From Acholeplasma sp. CAG:878 (GTDB taxonomy: Bacteria > Bacillota_I > Bacilli_A > RF39 > UBA660), in the NCBI GenBank assembly GCA_000432255.1, contig HF989924.1, positions 21,038 through 57,493 of the forward strand: 36,456 nucleotides of DNA, given 5' to 3'. The position numbers were made by a program, and so were the translations under genes. This document shows positions 7,259 to 15,596 of this stretch, piece after piece (position 1 is the stretch's first letter; each line of letters begins with the position of its first letter). The notes under the pieces were generated by a model, which saw nothing but the letters and a program-made list of their open reading frames with translations, had not been told where the DNA came from and did no database searches.

Positions 7259-8243
7259 AAACACCAAATATTATTGCAACCGCACTTAATACTATTCCTA
7301 CTGCCCAAAATAATTTAACAATATCTCTTTCATCCCATCCTAATTTTTCAAAATGGTGATGGAGTGGTGTCATTAAAAATATTCTTTTTCCCGTAAATCT
7401 AACCGAAACTCTTTGAATAATACAAGTTAGAGTTTCAATTACAAATACGCCTGCTACAATAACTAAAGTTAATTCGTGACTACTTACAATTGATACTGCT
7501 GCTAACGCACCACCCAAAGCAAGTGAACCGGTATCTCCCATAAATACTTTAGCAGGATATGTATTATAAAATAAGAAAGCTACTAATGAACCTACTAGAA
7601 TAAAACAGAACACACCAATATCCTCATTACCAGCAATTCCAAGTGATCCCCATGCGATTAGACCAAAAGCAAGAAATGCTATAGCTGAAAGTCCTCCAGC
7701 AAGACCATCTAATCCATCAGTTAAATTAACAGCATTACTGCTTGCAACCAACATAAATAGTATAAACAGCCCATAAAACCATCCCATATTTATTTTAATA
7801 CCTAATGTATAAATATCTAACACTGGTTCTCTTCCACCTTGCATAAAAAGGAAGAAAAATATAACTGCAATTATTAATTGCCCAATTAGCTTTTGCATTT
7901 CTGTTAAACCAATATTGTTATGTCTTTTAATAATTAAAAAATCATCAATAAATCCTAATAATCCATAAGCTAAAAATACAAATAAAACAATGAGTAGATT
8001 ATATGTTAGTTCTAATTTATTAAGTAATAACAATATAAATACTGAAATTATGGTTGGAATTATAAAAATTAATCCCCCCATTGTAGGTGTTCCTTCTTTT
8101 TCTTTATGACCGCCTCTTAAAAATACACTTACCGTTTGCTTTATTTTCAGTTTCTTTAATAATGGAATTAGTAAATATCCAAATATAATTGATAATATAA
8201 ACCCTATCATGAATGCTAGTACAGCTTTTGCTAAAATTAACAA
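7251..8243 (-). CDS. mraY: Phospho-MurNAc-pentapeptide transferase MraY
   Basis: 330 residues, about ten membrane helices. MraY transfers phospho-MurNAc-pentapeptide to undecaprenyl phosphate to make lipid I. Diagnostic blocks: GGHKEKEGTPTMGGL near the N-terminus, FIDDFLIIKRHNNIGLT with the catalytic DD, NAVNLTDGLDGLAGG, FMGDTGSLALGG, and the C-terminal MTPLHHHFEKLGW with the HHH metal motif. Length and motif order are normal. The start is TTG at 8243-8241: it has an AGGAG site 8 bases upstream, and the nearby ATG in another frame stops after four codons. It is 11 bases after murE and co-transcribed with it, in a dcw-like fragment separated from the rest of the cluster. Confidence 0.96.
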   Translation of the reverse strand: MLILAKAVLAFMIGFILSIIFGYLLIPLLKKLKIKQTVSVFLRGGHKEKEGTPTMGGLIFIIPTIISVFILLLLNKLELTYNLLIVLFVFLAYGLLGFIDDFLIIKRHNNIGLTEMQKLIGQLIIAVIFFFLFMQGGREPVLDIYTLGIKINMGWFYGLFILFMLVASSNAVNLTDGLDGLAGGLSAIAFLAFGLIAWGSLGIAGNEDIGVFCFILVGSLVAFLFYNTYPAKVFMGDTGSLALGGALAAVSIVSSHELTLVIVAGVFVIETLTCIIQRVSVRFTGKRIFLMTPLHHHFEKLGWDERDIVKLFWAVGIVLSAVAIIFGVWI

Positions 8244-8254
8244 GTTCTCATCTC

Positions 8255-9580
8255 CTAAATATTATTTAATACAATTAATTTATCATCAAAGTCATTTTTC
8301 TTACCATTAATAATTTGATAAGTTTCATGTCCTTTTCCCAATACTAATAGTATATCATTATTTTTGAGTTTTTGTATACCCTTTATAATCGCTTTTTCAC
8401 GATTTACTTCAATTTCGTAATTTGTTTTGTCAAGTCCTTGTATCATATCGTCAATTATTTGCATTGCATCTTCATCTCTAGGATTATCACTTGTCATAAT
8501 AACATGATTAGATAGACTACAAGCAATATTTGCCATTATAGGTCTTTTGGCTTTATCTCTATTTCCCCCACAACCTACTATTGTTATTATGTTATTAGGT
8601 TTTAATTCTATACAACTATTTATTATATTAAATACCGCATCTGGTGTGTGTGCATAATCAATAATGATTAAATTATTATCTTTTTTAATCATTTCCATTC
8701 TTCCTCTTGGAGCTGATAAATTGGATATAACTTCTTTAATCACATCACTATTAAAACCTAAATATTCTAGTAAAACAATTACAATTAAAGTATTATATAT
8801 ATTATGTTTACCAATTAATTTACTTTTATATAAAACATCATTAACAACAAATTCATTGCCACCCATAGTTATTTTATAATCACTAACTTTATAATCACCA
8901 CTATTAATTCCATAAGTAGTTGTGTTAGAGGATATAAAATAATCTTTATATTCACTATCACTATTAACAATCGATAAATATTTAACCATTTTAAATAGTT
9001 TTTGTTTAGCTAAAGCATAGTTTTCAAACGTTTTATGGTAATCCATGTGATCTTTAGTTAAATTAGAAAAAATACCAACGTCAAAAGATAATCCTTTCAA
9101 TCTATCCATATCTAGTGCATGACTACTAGTTTCCATAACAACGTATTTACAATTTTGTTTTTTACATTCTAATAACATTTCATATATATCACATATATCA
9201 GGTGTTGTATTAGGTAAATCACATACTTTTGAGTCTATATAAAAGCCAATTGTACCAATGTAAGCGGTTTTTATATTTAAATTATTTAATGCTTGATATA
9301 TTAAAAAACAAGTTGTCGTTTTTCCATTTGTTCCTGTCATACCAATTAATTTTAAATCTTTTATTTCATCATAATAGTTTTCTTTTAAATAATTAACCAA
9401 GTATTCATGAGTATTATTTACAACTGTTGTTTTAACGCTATATAAACCGTGTTCAACAACAACCTCACTAGCTCCAGCCTTAATGGCATCTAATACATAA
9501 TCATGCCCATCGTGTTCTTTCTTTAAGGCAACAAATATATCACCTTTATTAATTTTTCTTGAATCATCTTTAATATTCAT
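8255..9580 (-). CDS. murE: UDP-MurNAc-tripeptide synthetase MurE (DAP-type motif)
   Basis: 441-residue Mur ligase that adds the third amino acid to the UDP-MurNAc dipeptide in the cytoplasm. The N-terminal DSRKINKGDIFVAL (6-19) is the UDP-binding motif, TGTNGKTT (82-89) the ATP loop, NTTPD and METSSHALDMDRL the substrate and metal region, GRMEMI and DYAHTPDA the central motifs, and GCGGNRDKAKRP the C-domain entry. SDNPRDED at 364-371 carries the DNPR sequence associated with meso-diaminopimelate specificity, suggesting DAP-type wall. It is about 45 residues shorter at the N-terminus than E. coli MurE, but it has a good AGAGGTGG ribosome site, so the start is believable. It leads the murE-mraY operon and diverges from the amidase gene. 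Confidence 0.94.
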   Translation of the reverse strand: MNIKDDSRKINKGDIFVALKKEHDGHDYVLDAIKAGASEVVVEHGLYSVKTTVVNNTHEYLVNYLKENYYDEIKDLKLIGMTGTNGKTTTCFLIYQALNNLNIKTAYIGTIGFYIDSKVCDLPNTTPDICDIYEMLLECKKQNCKYVVMETSSHALDMDRLKGLSFDVGIFSNLTKDHMDYHKTFENYALAKQKLFKMVKYLSIVNSDSEYKDYFISSNTTTYGINSGDYKVSDYKITMGGNEFVVNDVLYKSKLIGKHNIYNTLIVIVLLEYLGFNSDVIKEVISNLSAPRGRMEMIKKDNNLIIIDYAHTPDAVFNIINSCIELKPNNIITIVGCGGNRDKAKRPIMANIACSLSNHVIMTSDNPRDEDAMQIIDDMIQGLDKTNYEIEVNREKAIIKGIQKLKNNDILLVLGKGHETYQIINGKKNDFDDKLIVLNNI

Positions 9581-9664
9581 AATCCACCTCTTAAATAGTA
9601 TATGAAATTATATGAATTTGTTTATTTATTTGGTAATATGTGTTAAAATGAAATAGAGGTGCGT

Positions 9665-11407
9665 ATGAAAAAATTATTACTTTTAATATTATTAATTCCT
9701 ATTAATGTGTTTGGATTAACAGAAGCAGTTGTTAATATCGATAGTTTAAGTATAAAAGAAATTCAAGAATATGTAGATAAAGGTTATCTTACCTATGAAC
9801 AAATAACTAGAATGTATTTAGATAGAATTAATCAATATAACACGCTTTATAATGCTGTTATTACAATTAATGAAAATGCTATAGAAGAAGCAAAAAAGTT
9901 AGATTTAGAATACAAAAACAATGGAAGAAGAAGTTTAGTTCATGGTATTCCTATTTTAGTTAAAGATAATATTGATGTCAAAGGTCTTCCAACAACAGCG
10001 GGTGCTAAAGGATTATTAGATTCAATTCCTTATGATGATGCTCCTGTAATAAAAAAACTAAGAGATAGTGGTGCTATTATAATAGCTAAAGCTAACATGG
10101 ATGAATTTGCTTTTAATGCTAATTTTTCACACAGTAGTTTTGGATACGTATATAATGCTTATAATACCAAATATTCATCTTATGGCTCTTCAGGAGGTAC
10201 AGCGGTAGGTGTTGCTAGTAATTTGGCTGTTGCTGGATTAGGGAGTGATACAGGAGTATCAATTAGAGTTCCCTCTTCAGCTAACAATTTAGTTGGATTA
10301 AGGCCTAGTAAAAGTATAATAAATACTGATGGGGTTATAAAATTTGAAGCTCTAAGAGATGTTGTTGGTCCTATTACTAAATATGTATCCGATAATGCAA
10401 TTATATTAGAAATAATCGATGAAACAGATAAAAAGTATACTGAATTTAAAGATTTAAATGGAATTAAAATCGGTGTATTTAGAAGTGTATATAATAACTC
10501 AAATAAATTTATAAGGGTTTTAATGGATAAACAAATTGAAAATTTAAAAAAACTAGGAGCAGAAGTTAAGTTTATTGATACATTTTCCCCTACTTATAAA
10601 TTTGACGCCACAACATTTTGTTACGATTTTAATGAATATATTAAAAATACCAACAGTAAAATAAAATCATTAGATGACTTAATTAAAAATGGCGGTTATA
10701 CACAATATATAGATTCATATAATGGTTATTATTGTAATAACGATTATAGATTAACATCTAGTTATAAAAATTATGTTGATGTTAGAAACAATAATATAAA
10801 ATATGTTAATAATAAATTTGATAGTTTAGAATTAGATGCAATAATTTATCCAACACTACAAAGTGAAGTAATGTTATTAAGTGAAGTGTATTCAACTAAA
10901 ATTAAAACATTTTCTTATGCAATTGCTCCATTAGTAGGTTTTCCTGCAATGTCAATACCAATGGGGTTTTATAATAATATGCCATATGGTATGGAAATTT
11001 TAAGCAAAGATGGAAGTGAAAATATGATTTATAATATTGCTTATAATTTAGAAAAAATAAATAATTTTTATAAATTGCCAGACATTTCTCCTAGTCTTTA
11101 TGAAGTAAATGAAAAAATGAATGTACTACTTTATTACTATGAAGATAATAATAGTAATAAAGAATATAGTGAAGTAAAAAATGAAATTAAAGATTTTATA
11201 AACAATTATAATGATATTTCTAATAAAGAAGAAAAAATAAACGAATTAATTCTTAAATATGAAAATGTACCTAATGTTATTTTGGAAAACAAAAAAATAA
11301 AAGAAGAAAAAAATAAAACTATTAAAATAGTTGTAATTCCTATAATAGTTATTGCATTTTTATTTATAATATTAGTAAAGGTTGTGAAACATGAAAAAAC
11401 TAAATGA
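9665..11407 (+). CDS. Exported, membrane-anchored amidase-signature protein
   Basis: 580 residues. A signal peptide (MKKLLLLILLIPINVFGLTE) is followed by an amidase-signature domain: Lys100 in VKDN, the GSSGG motif at 174-178, and Ser199 in SDTGVSIRVP fit the Lys-Ser-Ser triad, with one Gly of the usual TGGS replaced by Val. The domain ends near residue 480; a polar linker, a C-terminal membrane helix (IKIVVIPIIVIAFLFIILVKVV) and a short charged tail follow. Cytoplasmic GatA lacks such ends, so this enzyme probably acts outside the membrane on an amide in the wall or environment. I chose ATG 9665 with AGAGG upstream; a GTG at 9659 overlaps that site. An extended -10 (TGT TAAAAT) is at 9641-9649. 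The gene overlaps the downstream ligase by 17 bases. Substrate unknown. Confidence 0.82.
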   Translation: MKKLLLLILLIPINVFGLTEAVVNIDSLSIKEIQEYVDKGYLTYEQITRMYLDRINQYNTLYNAVITINENAIEEAKKLDLEYKNNGRRSLVHGIPILVKDNIDVKGLPTTAGAKGLLDSIPYDDAPVIKKLRDSGAIIIAKANMDEFAFNANFSHSSFGYVYNAYNTKYSSYGSSGGTAVGVASNLAVAGLGSDTGVSIRVPSSANNLVGLRPSKSIINTDGVIKFEALRDVVGPITKYVSDNAIILEIIDETDKKYTEFKDLNGIKIGVFRSVYNNSNKFIRVLMDKQIENLKKLGAEVKFIDTFSPTYKFDATTFCYDFNEYIKNTNSKIKSLDDLIKNGGYTQYIDSYNGYYCNNDYRLTSSYKNYVDVRNNNIKYVNNKFDSLELDAIIYPTLQSEVMLLSEVYSTKIKTFSYAIAPLVGFPAMSIPMGFYNNMPYGMEILSKDGSENMIYNIAYNLEKINNFYKLPDISPSLYEVNEKMNVLLYYYEDNNSNKEYSEVKNEIKDFINNYNDISNKEEKINELILKYENVPNVILENKKIKEEKNKTIKIVVIPIIVIAFLFIILVKVVKHEKTK

Positions 11408-12809
11408 AATTATTGATTGTCCATATGATATTTTAATTAATGACATTAAAACTAATTCCTTAAATGTCAAAAAAAACGATTTATTTGTATGCATCAACAC
11501 CGGAACTATGGATAGACATTTATTTATTGATGATGCAATTAAAAATGGCGCTAGTGCGATTATAGCAAATAAAGAACTTAAAAAGAGTGTTCCTGTAATA
11601 AAAGTAGATGATGTTAATAAAACATTCAGTGAAATTGTACCTAAATTTTATGATTATCCTTTAGATAAACTAAAACTAATCGGCGTTACGGGAACAGATG
11701 GCAAAACAACAGTATCAACCATTATATCTACTTTAATCAATTCAGGTTATATAGGAACAAACGGAATTAAGTGTGGTGAGTATTATGAAAAAACTAGTAA
11801 TACTACCCCATCCTTAGAAAAATTATATTCAATTTTTAATTATTGTGTTTTAAATAATATAAAAAGTTTAGCTATGGAAGTTTCTAGTGAAGCAATCAAG
11901 TATGAACGAACAAGAGGAATTAAATTTGACTGTTCAATTTTAACTAATATTACAAAAGAACACTTAAATACTCATAAAACTTTAGAAAATTATATCGCTT
12001 GTAAATGTGAGTTATTTGAAAACACTAAAAAAGAAGGAATATGTGTTTTAAATAAAGATGATGCTCATTATAATGACGTTTTAAGTAAGTGTAATGGTAA
12101 GGTTCTAACTTATGGTATAAATGAAGATAACGATTTACAAATTAGTGATGTTAAACTATTGAGTGATAAAACATTATTTAAAATTAAATACAATAATACT
12201 TTTTATAATATTGAAAGTCCTCTACTTGCTATGTTTAATGTTTATAACTTATCAGCAGCTTTGCTTGCTCTATTTAGTCTTGGATATGATATAAATACTA
12301 TTTTAAGTAGAATTAAAGAATTAAAAGTTAGTGGTAGATTACAAGAAATAAAAGAAGGACAACCTTTTAAAGTCTTTGTTGATTATGCTCACACACCAAA
12401 TGGAATAAGTGAATTACTTAAGTTCGTTAATTCAATCGAACATAATAAAACAATTGTCGTTTTTTCTGAACCAGGAGAACGTGATAGAAGTAAAAGACCA
12501 GATAAAGGTTTTAATGTAATTACTAATTGTGATTATGCAATCATAACTAGTCAAGACCCAAGAAGTGAAGATCCTTATGATATAGCTTGTGATTTAACTA
12601 CTTTAGTTAAAGATTATGATAACTATGAAATTATAATTGATAGAAAAGAAGCTATTAAAAAAGCTATTGATATGGCAGAAAAAAATGATATTGTTTTAAT
12701 TATCGGTAAAGGTAGTGAGAATTACCAAATAATTAAAGATAAAGTTATCGAATTTTGTGATGTTGATGAAGTAATAAATTACTTGAGAATTAAAAAAACT
12801 ACATTTTAA
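11391..12809 (+). CDS. Second MurE-like Mur ligase
   Basis: 472-residue cytoplasmic Mur ligase, paralogous to the MurE encoded about 1.8 kb away. It has TNSLNVKKNDLFVCI at the N-terminus, ATP loop TGTDGKTT (100-107), SNTTPS, MEVSSEAIKYER, SGRLQEI and DYAHTPNG (330-337). The C-domain differs from the first MurE: GERDRSKRPDKG replaces the GCGGNRDKAKRP entry and SQDPRSED (387-394) replaces SDNPRDED. The residue that selects the third amino acid is therefore in a changed setting, and it may accept another amino acid or another nucleotide substrate. It overlaps the exported amidase gene by 17 bases, implying coupled expression, and two terminators follow. Why a cell needs two such ligases is not evident. 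Confidence 0.88.
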   Translation: MKKLNEIIDCPYDILINDIKTNSLNVKKNDLFVCINTGTMDRHLFIDDAIKNGASAIIANKELKKSVPVIKVDDVNKTFSEIVPKFYDYPLDKLKLIGVTGTDGKTTVSTIISTLINSGYIGTNGIKCGEYYEKTSNTTPSLEKLYSIFNYCVLNNIKSLAMEVSSEAIKYERTRGIKFDCSILTNITKEHLNTHKTLENYIACKCELFENTKKEGICVLNKDDAHYNDVLSKCNGKVLTYGINEDNDLQISDVKLLSDKTLFKIKYNNTFYNIESPLLAMFNVYNLSAALLALFSLGYDINTILSRIKELKVSGRLQEIKEGQPFKVFVDYAHTPNGISELLKFVNSIEHNKTIVVFSEPGERDRSKRPDKGFNVITNCDYAIITSQDPRSEDPYDIACDLTTLVKDYDNYEIIIDRKEAIKKAIDMAEKNDIVLIIGKGSENYQIIKDKVIEFCDVDEVINYLRIKKTTF

Positions 12810-12820
12810 AGTGTAGTTTT
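12795..12820 (+). terminator. First terminator after the second Mur ligase
   Basis: Nine-bp stem AAAACTACA/TGTAGTTTT (12795-12803, 12812-12820) with the stop codon in the loop; only four T in the tract. Confidence 0.65.
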
Positions 12821-12836
12821 CCTAAATTGAAATTTG

Positions 12837-12862
12837 AACCGCACCAAAAGGTGTGGTTTTTT
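12837..12862 (+). terminator. Second terminator, at the right edge of the insertion
   Basis: AACCGCACC, AAAA loop, GGTGTGGTT and six T. The T-tract ends one base before the point where mreC coding sequence resumes. It isolates the mreC fragment from the upstream ligase promoter. Confidence 0.75.
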
Positions 12863-12871
12863 GAAAAAGAA

Positions 12872-13498
12872 ATGTATAATGAGTATTCACGTTTGAAAGA
12901 ACAAGTGGAAAGTTTTGATAGTTTAATTAGTGAAAAACAAGAATTAGAAAAACAGTTATCAGATTTAAAAAAATTGATGGATATAAATAGTAATTTAAAT
13001 GGATATGTACCAATTAATGCAACTGTTATAAATCGTAGTATTGATTATTTTAGCCAAGAATTAACTATAGATAAAGGAAGTAATGATGGTATTTTAGAAG
13101 GTATGAGCGTTACTGTAAATAGTGGACTAATAGGTAAAATAGTAAAAACCACTAATTTTACTAGCACAGTAAGATTATTAACATATGAAAACCCACCAGA
13201 AAAATTATCTGTTAAAATTAAACTAGAAGATAAATATGTATATGGATTATTAGTAGGCTATAATAAAGATAATCAAACTTACAAAATAGAAGGAATAAGT
13301 GAAAATGACGATATAGAAATTAATAGTTATGTTACAACTACAGGATTAGGAAACAACTTTCCAAGTGGTATATTTATAGGAAAAGTAAGTGGAGTAACAA
13401 CTGATAGTTTTGATTTAACAAAAATTGTTGAAGTAAAGTCAGATGTTGATTTTAATGATTTGGTTTATGTTAGAGTATTAAAGAGGAATGACTTATGA
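12872..13498 (+). pseudogene. mreC: MreC C-terminal fragment
   Basis: The remainder of MreC from ATG 12872 (208 residues): a coiled coil (YNEYSRLKEQVESFDSLISEKQELEKQLSDLKKLMDIN), then the beta-barrel region with hallmarks ATVINRSIDYFSQELTIDKGSNDGILEGMSV, GLIGKI, TSTVRLLT, YGLLVGY, TTGLGNNFPSGIFIGKVSGV and DLVYVRVL. The membrane anchor is missing; it lies at 1978-2166. The frame is open back to a TTG at 12827, but that part reads through terminator sequence. No good ribosome site precedes 12872. The reading frame has no other damage, so the break is recent or a soluble fragment is still under selection. It overlaps mreD by 4 bases (ATGA), the usual coupling. Confidence 0.85.
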
Positions 13499-13947
13499 TA
13501 GTTATGCTTATATCTTTTGTATTAGATGGTGTTTTTTCAAATATTTTAAAAGCTCCATTTCTACCACTATTTTCAATTGTTTCATTAGTTGTTATGGAAA
13601 ACTATAAAAAAAGTGAAAAAAATTATTTAATCAATTGCTCAATTTTAGGGCTTTTATATGATTTAGTATATACAAATACATTGTTTTTAAATAGTTTATA
13701 TTTTCTATTAATTGGTTTTATTATAATGTTTTGTTTTCATTTTTTAACTCATAGATTAGATATAGAATTACTTGGAACTACTTTAAGTATATTATTGTTT
13801 AGAACTTTTAGTTTTATAACATATAAAATGTTTTATAACATTCCTTCACATTTATTACTTCCAAGTATTTATAATTCAATAATAGTTAATTTAATTTATT
13901 GTATTTTGATTTATTTATTGGTAAAAAAAATAAAACTTCACAAATAA
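13495..13947 (+). CDS. mreD: Rod shape-determining protein MreD
   Basis: 150 residues and about five membrane helices, with the MreD layout: short N-terminus, hydrophobic helix with DGVFSN, then a LLYDLVYTNTLFLNSLYFLLIGFII block like the conserved G-L-L-x-D motif. MreD is the membrane partner of MreC in the elongation complex. It overlaps the mreC stop by 4 bases, so it depends on translation of the preceding fragment. Since mreC is split and its C-terminal piece has no clear promoter or ribosome site, mreD expression is probably reduced too, unless transcription reads through both terminators upstream. Confidence 0.88.
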   Translation: MIVMLISFVLDGVFSNILKAPFLPLFSIVSLVVMENYKKSEKNYLINCSILGLLYDLVYTNTLFLNSLYFLLIGFIIMFCFHFLTHRLDIELLGTTLSILLFRTFSFITYKMFYNIPSHLLLPSIYNSIIVNLIYCILIYLLVKKIKLHK

Positions 13948-13965
13948 ATAAAAATGTGTTAGAAT
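13937..13965 (+). promoter_or_regulatory. Promoter of the HipA-like pair
   Basis: TTCACA (13937-13942), 17-base spacer, TAGAAT (13960-13965) preceded by TGT (extended -10). It overlaps the mreD end. Confidence 0.65.
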
Positions 13966-13987
13966 AGTAAAAAAATAAGGTGATTTT

Positions 13988-15097
13988 ATGCGTTTAAATA
14001 TACCAGATAATGAAGTTTATATGGAAGAACCGGTAGGAAAACAACCAAAATATTGGTTTTTATCTTATGGAAAAAGATACCTTTTTAAAAAAGCCGGTTA
14101 TAAACAAGATGAAACTCCAATTTACAATGATGTATCAGAATGTTTAGCTTCCGATGTAGCTAATTTATTAGGATTAGATCACGCCACTTATTATTTATGT
14201 CGTAGTAATGGTGAGGATGGAGTTATAACCCCTGATTTTTTAAATAACGAAATAAATAAACCAAAATGTGAAGAATTCTACGATGGGGTTTATTTGATAA
14301 GTCAAATTGATCCAGGTTTTAAAAACAAAAGTTTAATAAACCCAGTAACACATCAATACTATACAGCTGATTTAGTCATTAGGTCTATTTATAAATATGG
14401 ACTACTTAATGATGCCTTAAATATGTTTGTTTATGATTGCTTAATTGCTAATAGGGATAGAAATCCATCTAATTATGGAATTATAGTCAATCATAAAGAT
14501 AACACTATTAGATTCGCACCATTATTTGATAATGCCACATCATTTGGTATTTCGATGGTTTCTCACAGATTAGCTAAATGTATAGCTCAAGATGGTCATA
14601 TAGTTGATAATGAACATCTTAATTTGGTAATTCATAAACAATTAACAGGAAAAGTAACTTTAGATAGACATTTACAATATAGTGAAAAAGCTAAATGGGA
14701 TAGAGAAGAAGAAAAAAGGATTTTAGGTTTAATTGAAAATAAAAGACTAGAACTAAAAACTTTATTAGAACAAAATTTAATAAGTTTAGATGAATATCAT
14801 AAAACACTATCATCTATAGGAAATGAATATCGAAAATTTAATATTGTTGATTTAAGATATCAACTAATGATTAGTTATTTAACTTTATTTTATTCAAAAG
14901 AAATTGAACCTTTAATGAATAAAATTGAAGAAAAAATTACTAAAGAAAATATTGATAAAATATTTGATGCTTATAAAGACTATTTACCAATTGATAGGTT
15001 AAATATGGCCAAACAAGTTATATTAGAAAGAGCAAATTGGATGACTTCATTTTATAGACAAAATAAAAAGAAAAGTGAGGGGAAATTGTTATGTTAG
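13988..15097 (+). CDS. HipA/HipT-like Ser/Thr kinase
   Basis: 369 residues. NRDRNPSNYGI (155-165) matches the HipA-family catalytic loop with Asp157, and FAPLFDNATSFG (176-187) the metal-binding segment with Asp181. The N-terminal lobe has YLFKKAG with a candidate ATP-binding Lys and SECLASDVANLLGL with an alpha-C-type Glu. The protein lacks the N-subdomain that precedes the kinase core in E. coli HipA. HipA and HipT phosphorylate aminoacyl-tRNA synthetases (GltX, TrpS); any target here is unknown, although glyS lies 500 bases downstream. An AAGGTGA site precedes the ATG, and the 3' end overlaps the next gene by 7 bases. No HipB-type antitoxin is adjacent. Family assignment fairly sure, toxin role not. 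Confidence 0.75.
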   Translation: MRLNIPDNEVYMEEPVGKQPKYWFLSYGKRYLFKKAGYKQDETPIYNDVSECLASDVANLLGLDHATYYLCRSNGEDGVITPDFLNNEINKPKCEEFYDGVYLISQIDPGFKNKSLINPVTHQYYTADLVIRSIYKYGLLNDALNMFVYDCLIANRDRNPSNYGIIVNHKDNTIRFAPLFDNATSFGISMVSHRLAKCIAQDGHIVDNEHLNLVIHKQLTGKVTLDRHLQYSEKAKWDREEEKRILGLIENKRLELKTLLEQNLISLDEYHKTLSSIGNEYRKFNIVDLRYQLMISYLTLFYSKEIEPLMNKIEEKITKENIDKIFDAYKDYLPIDRLNMAKQVILERANWMTSFYRQNKKKSEGKLLC

Positions 15098-15432
15098 AAA
15101 AAGTTTATTTATTATGGGATTCTTATAAAAAAAATAGAACTTATTTAATTGGCGTTTTATCAAAAAAAAATGATAATTATTTATTTAAGTACAACCAAGA
15201 TGCCATACTTGCTTTAAGTGATGGGTGTATGTTACCTTTCCCTTATACTGAAAAGATTTATACTTTTAGTTCACTACCTCTTTTCTTTAATCGAAGAATT
15301 AATCATCGAAAAGGAAAAGTAGGTAATATGCTTGATGTACTAACTATTAATGATGGAAGAATGAATAATGACAATTTTAGAATTGTAAGCAGTTCTACTT
15401 TAGAGAAAGGTAGACAAAAAAATTTAGTTTAA
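15091..15432 (+). CDS. HipS-like small protein (detached HipA N-subdomain)
   Basis: 113 residues. The pattern YLIGVLSKKNDNYLFKY, LPFPYTEKIYTFSSLPLFFNRRI resembles the N-subdomain 1 of HipA proteins (short sheet, G-x-L, F-x-Y, LPL and an FF-N-R/L segment). In hipBST systems this subdomain is a separate antitoxin, HipS. The start overlaps the kinase gene by 7 bases with AGTGAGGGG as ribosome site, so both are made together. Unlike hipBST, the small gene follows the kinase. The C-terminal 40 residues (GNMLDVLTINDGRMNNDNFRI) are not recognised. An antitoxin or regulatory-subunit role is inference from the domain pairing. Confidence 0.6.
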   Translation: MLEKVYLLWDSYKKNRTYLIGVLSKKNDNYLFKYNQDAILALSDGCMLPFPYTEKIYTFSSLPLFFNRRINHRKGKVGNMLDVLTINDGRMNNDNFRIVSSSTLEKGRQKNLV

Positions 15433-15446
15433 ATTATAAAAAACTA

Positions 15447-15475
15447 TAGACTAATTTTAAAAAAAGTATTAAAAT
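15447..15475 (+). promoter_or_regulatory. Promoter of the glyS T-box transcript
   Basis: TAGACT (15447-15452), 17-base spacer, TAAAAT (15470-15475). It would start the transcript near 15482, only a few bases before the T-box Stem I. Confidence 0.55.
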
Positions 15476-15481
15476 ATATTT

Positions 15482-15596
15482 ATAAATGTGATGACTGGGT
15501 TGGAAACCACGAGCAATATACTAATGAGATTCTATTTAGAATAAGTAAGGTGGAACCACGCGATAAGCGTCCTTACAACTTAAATGGAATCTTTTT
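15482..15596 (+). promoter_or_regulatory. T-box riboswitch upstream of glyS, short Stem I
   Basis: The T-box core AAGGTGGAACC is at 15547-15557; its TGGA would pair with the UCCA end of tRNA-Gly (discriminator U). The antiterminator is GTAAGG (15545-15550) with CCTTAC (15571-15576), plus ACGC/GCGT. A 5-bp Stem III (ATTCT/AGAAT, 15529-15542) competes with a 10-bp helix GATTCTATTT/AAATGGAATC (15528-15537, 15582-15591) that runs into TTTTT. Upstream, GATGA and CGAGCA look like the two strands of the Stem I K-turn, but only about 16 bases lie between them, holding a small hairpin with GGA (15502-15504) in its loop as candidate specifier. Confidence 0.85.

Larger units (their letters stand above)
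2167..12868. other. 10.7-kb block inserted within mreC
   Basis: Bounded on the left by the mreC N-terminal fragment and on the right by its C-terminal fragment. The left edge coincides with the broken acceptor stem of a tRNA-Gly, the right edge with the T-tract of a terminator. AAAAAG occurs at both edges (2163-2168 and 12864-12869) but in different codon registers, so a clean target-site duplication is not shown. No transposase, integrase or terminal inverted repeat is visible inside. The cargo is housekeeping: tRNA genes, gltX, metal transporters and peptidoglycan ligases. It is more likely a relocated chromosomal segment than a typical mobile element. Confidence 0.65.

Noticed and set aside
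2163..12869. AAAAAG at both ends of the inserted block as a transposon target duplication
   Set aside because: It is low complexity, the codon register differs by one between ends, and no transposase or inverted terminal repeats are present.
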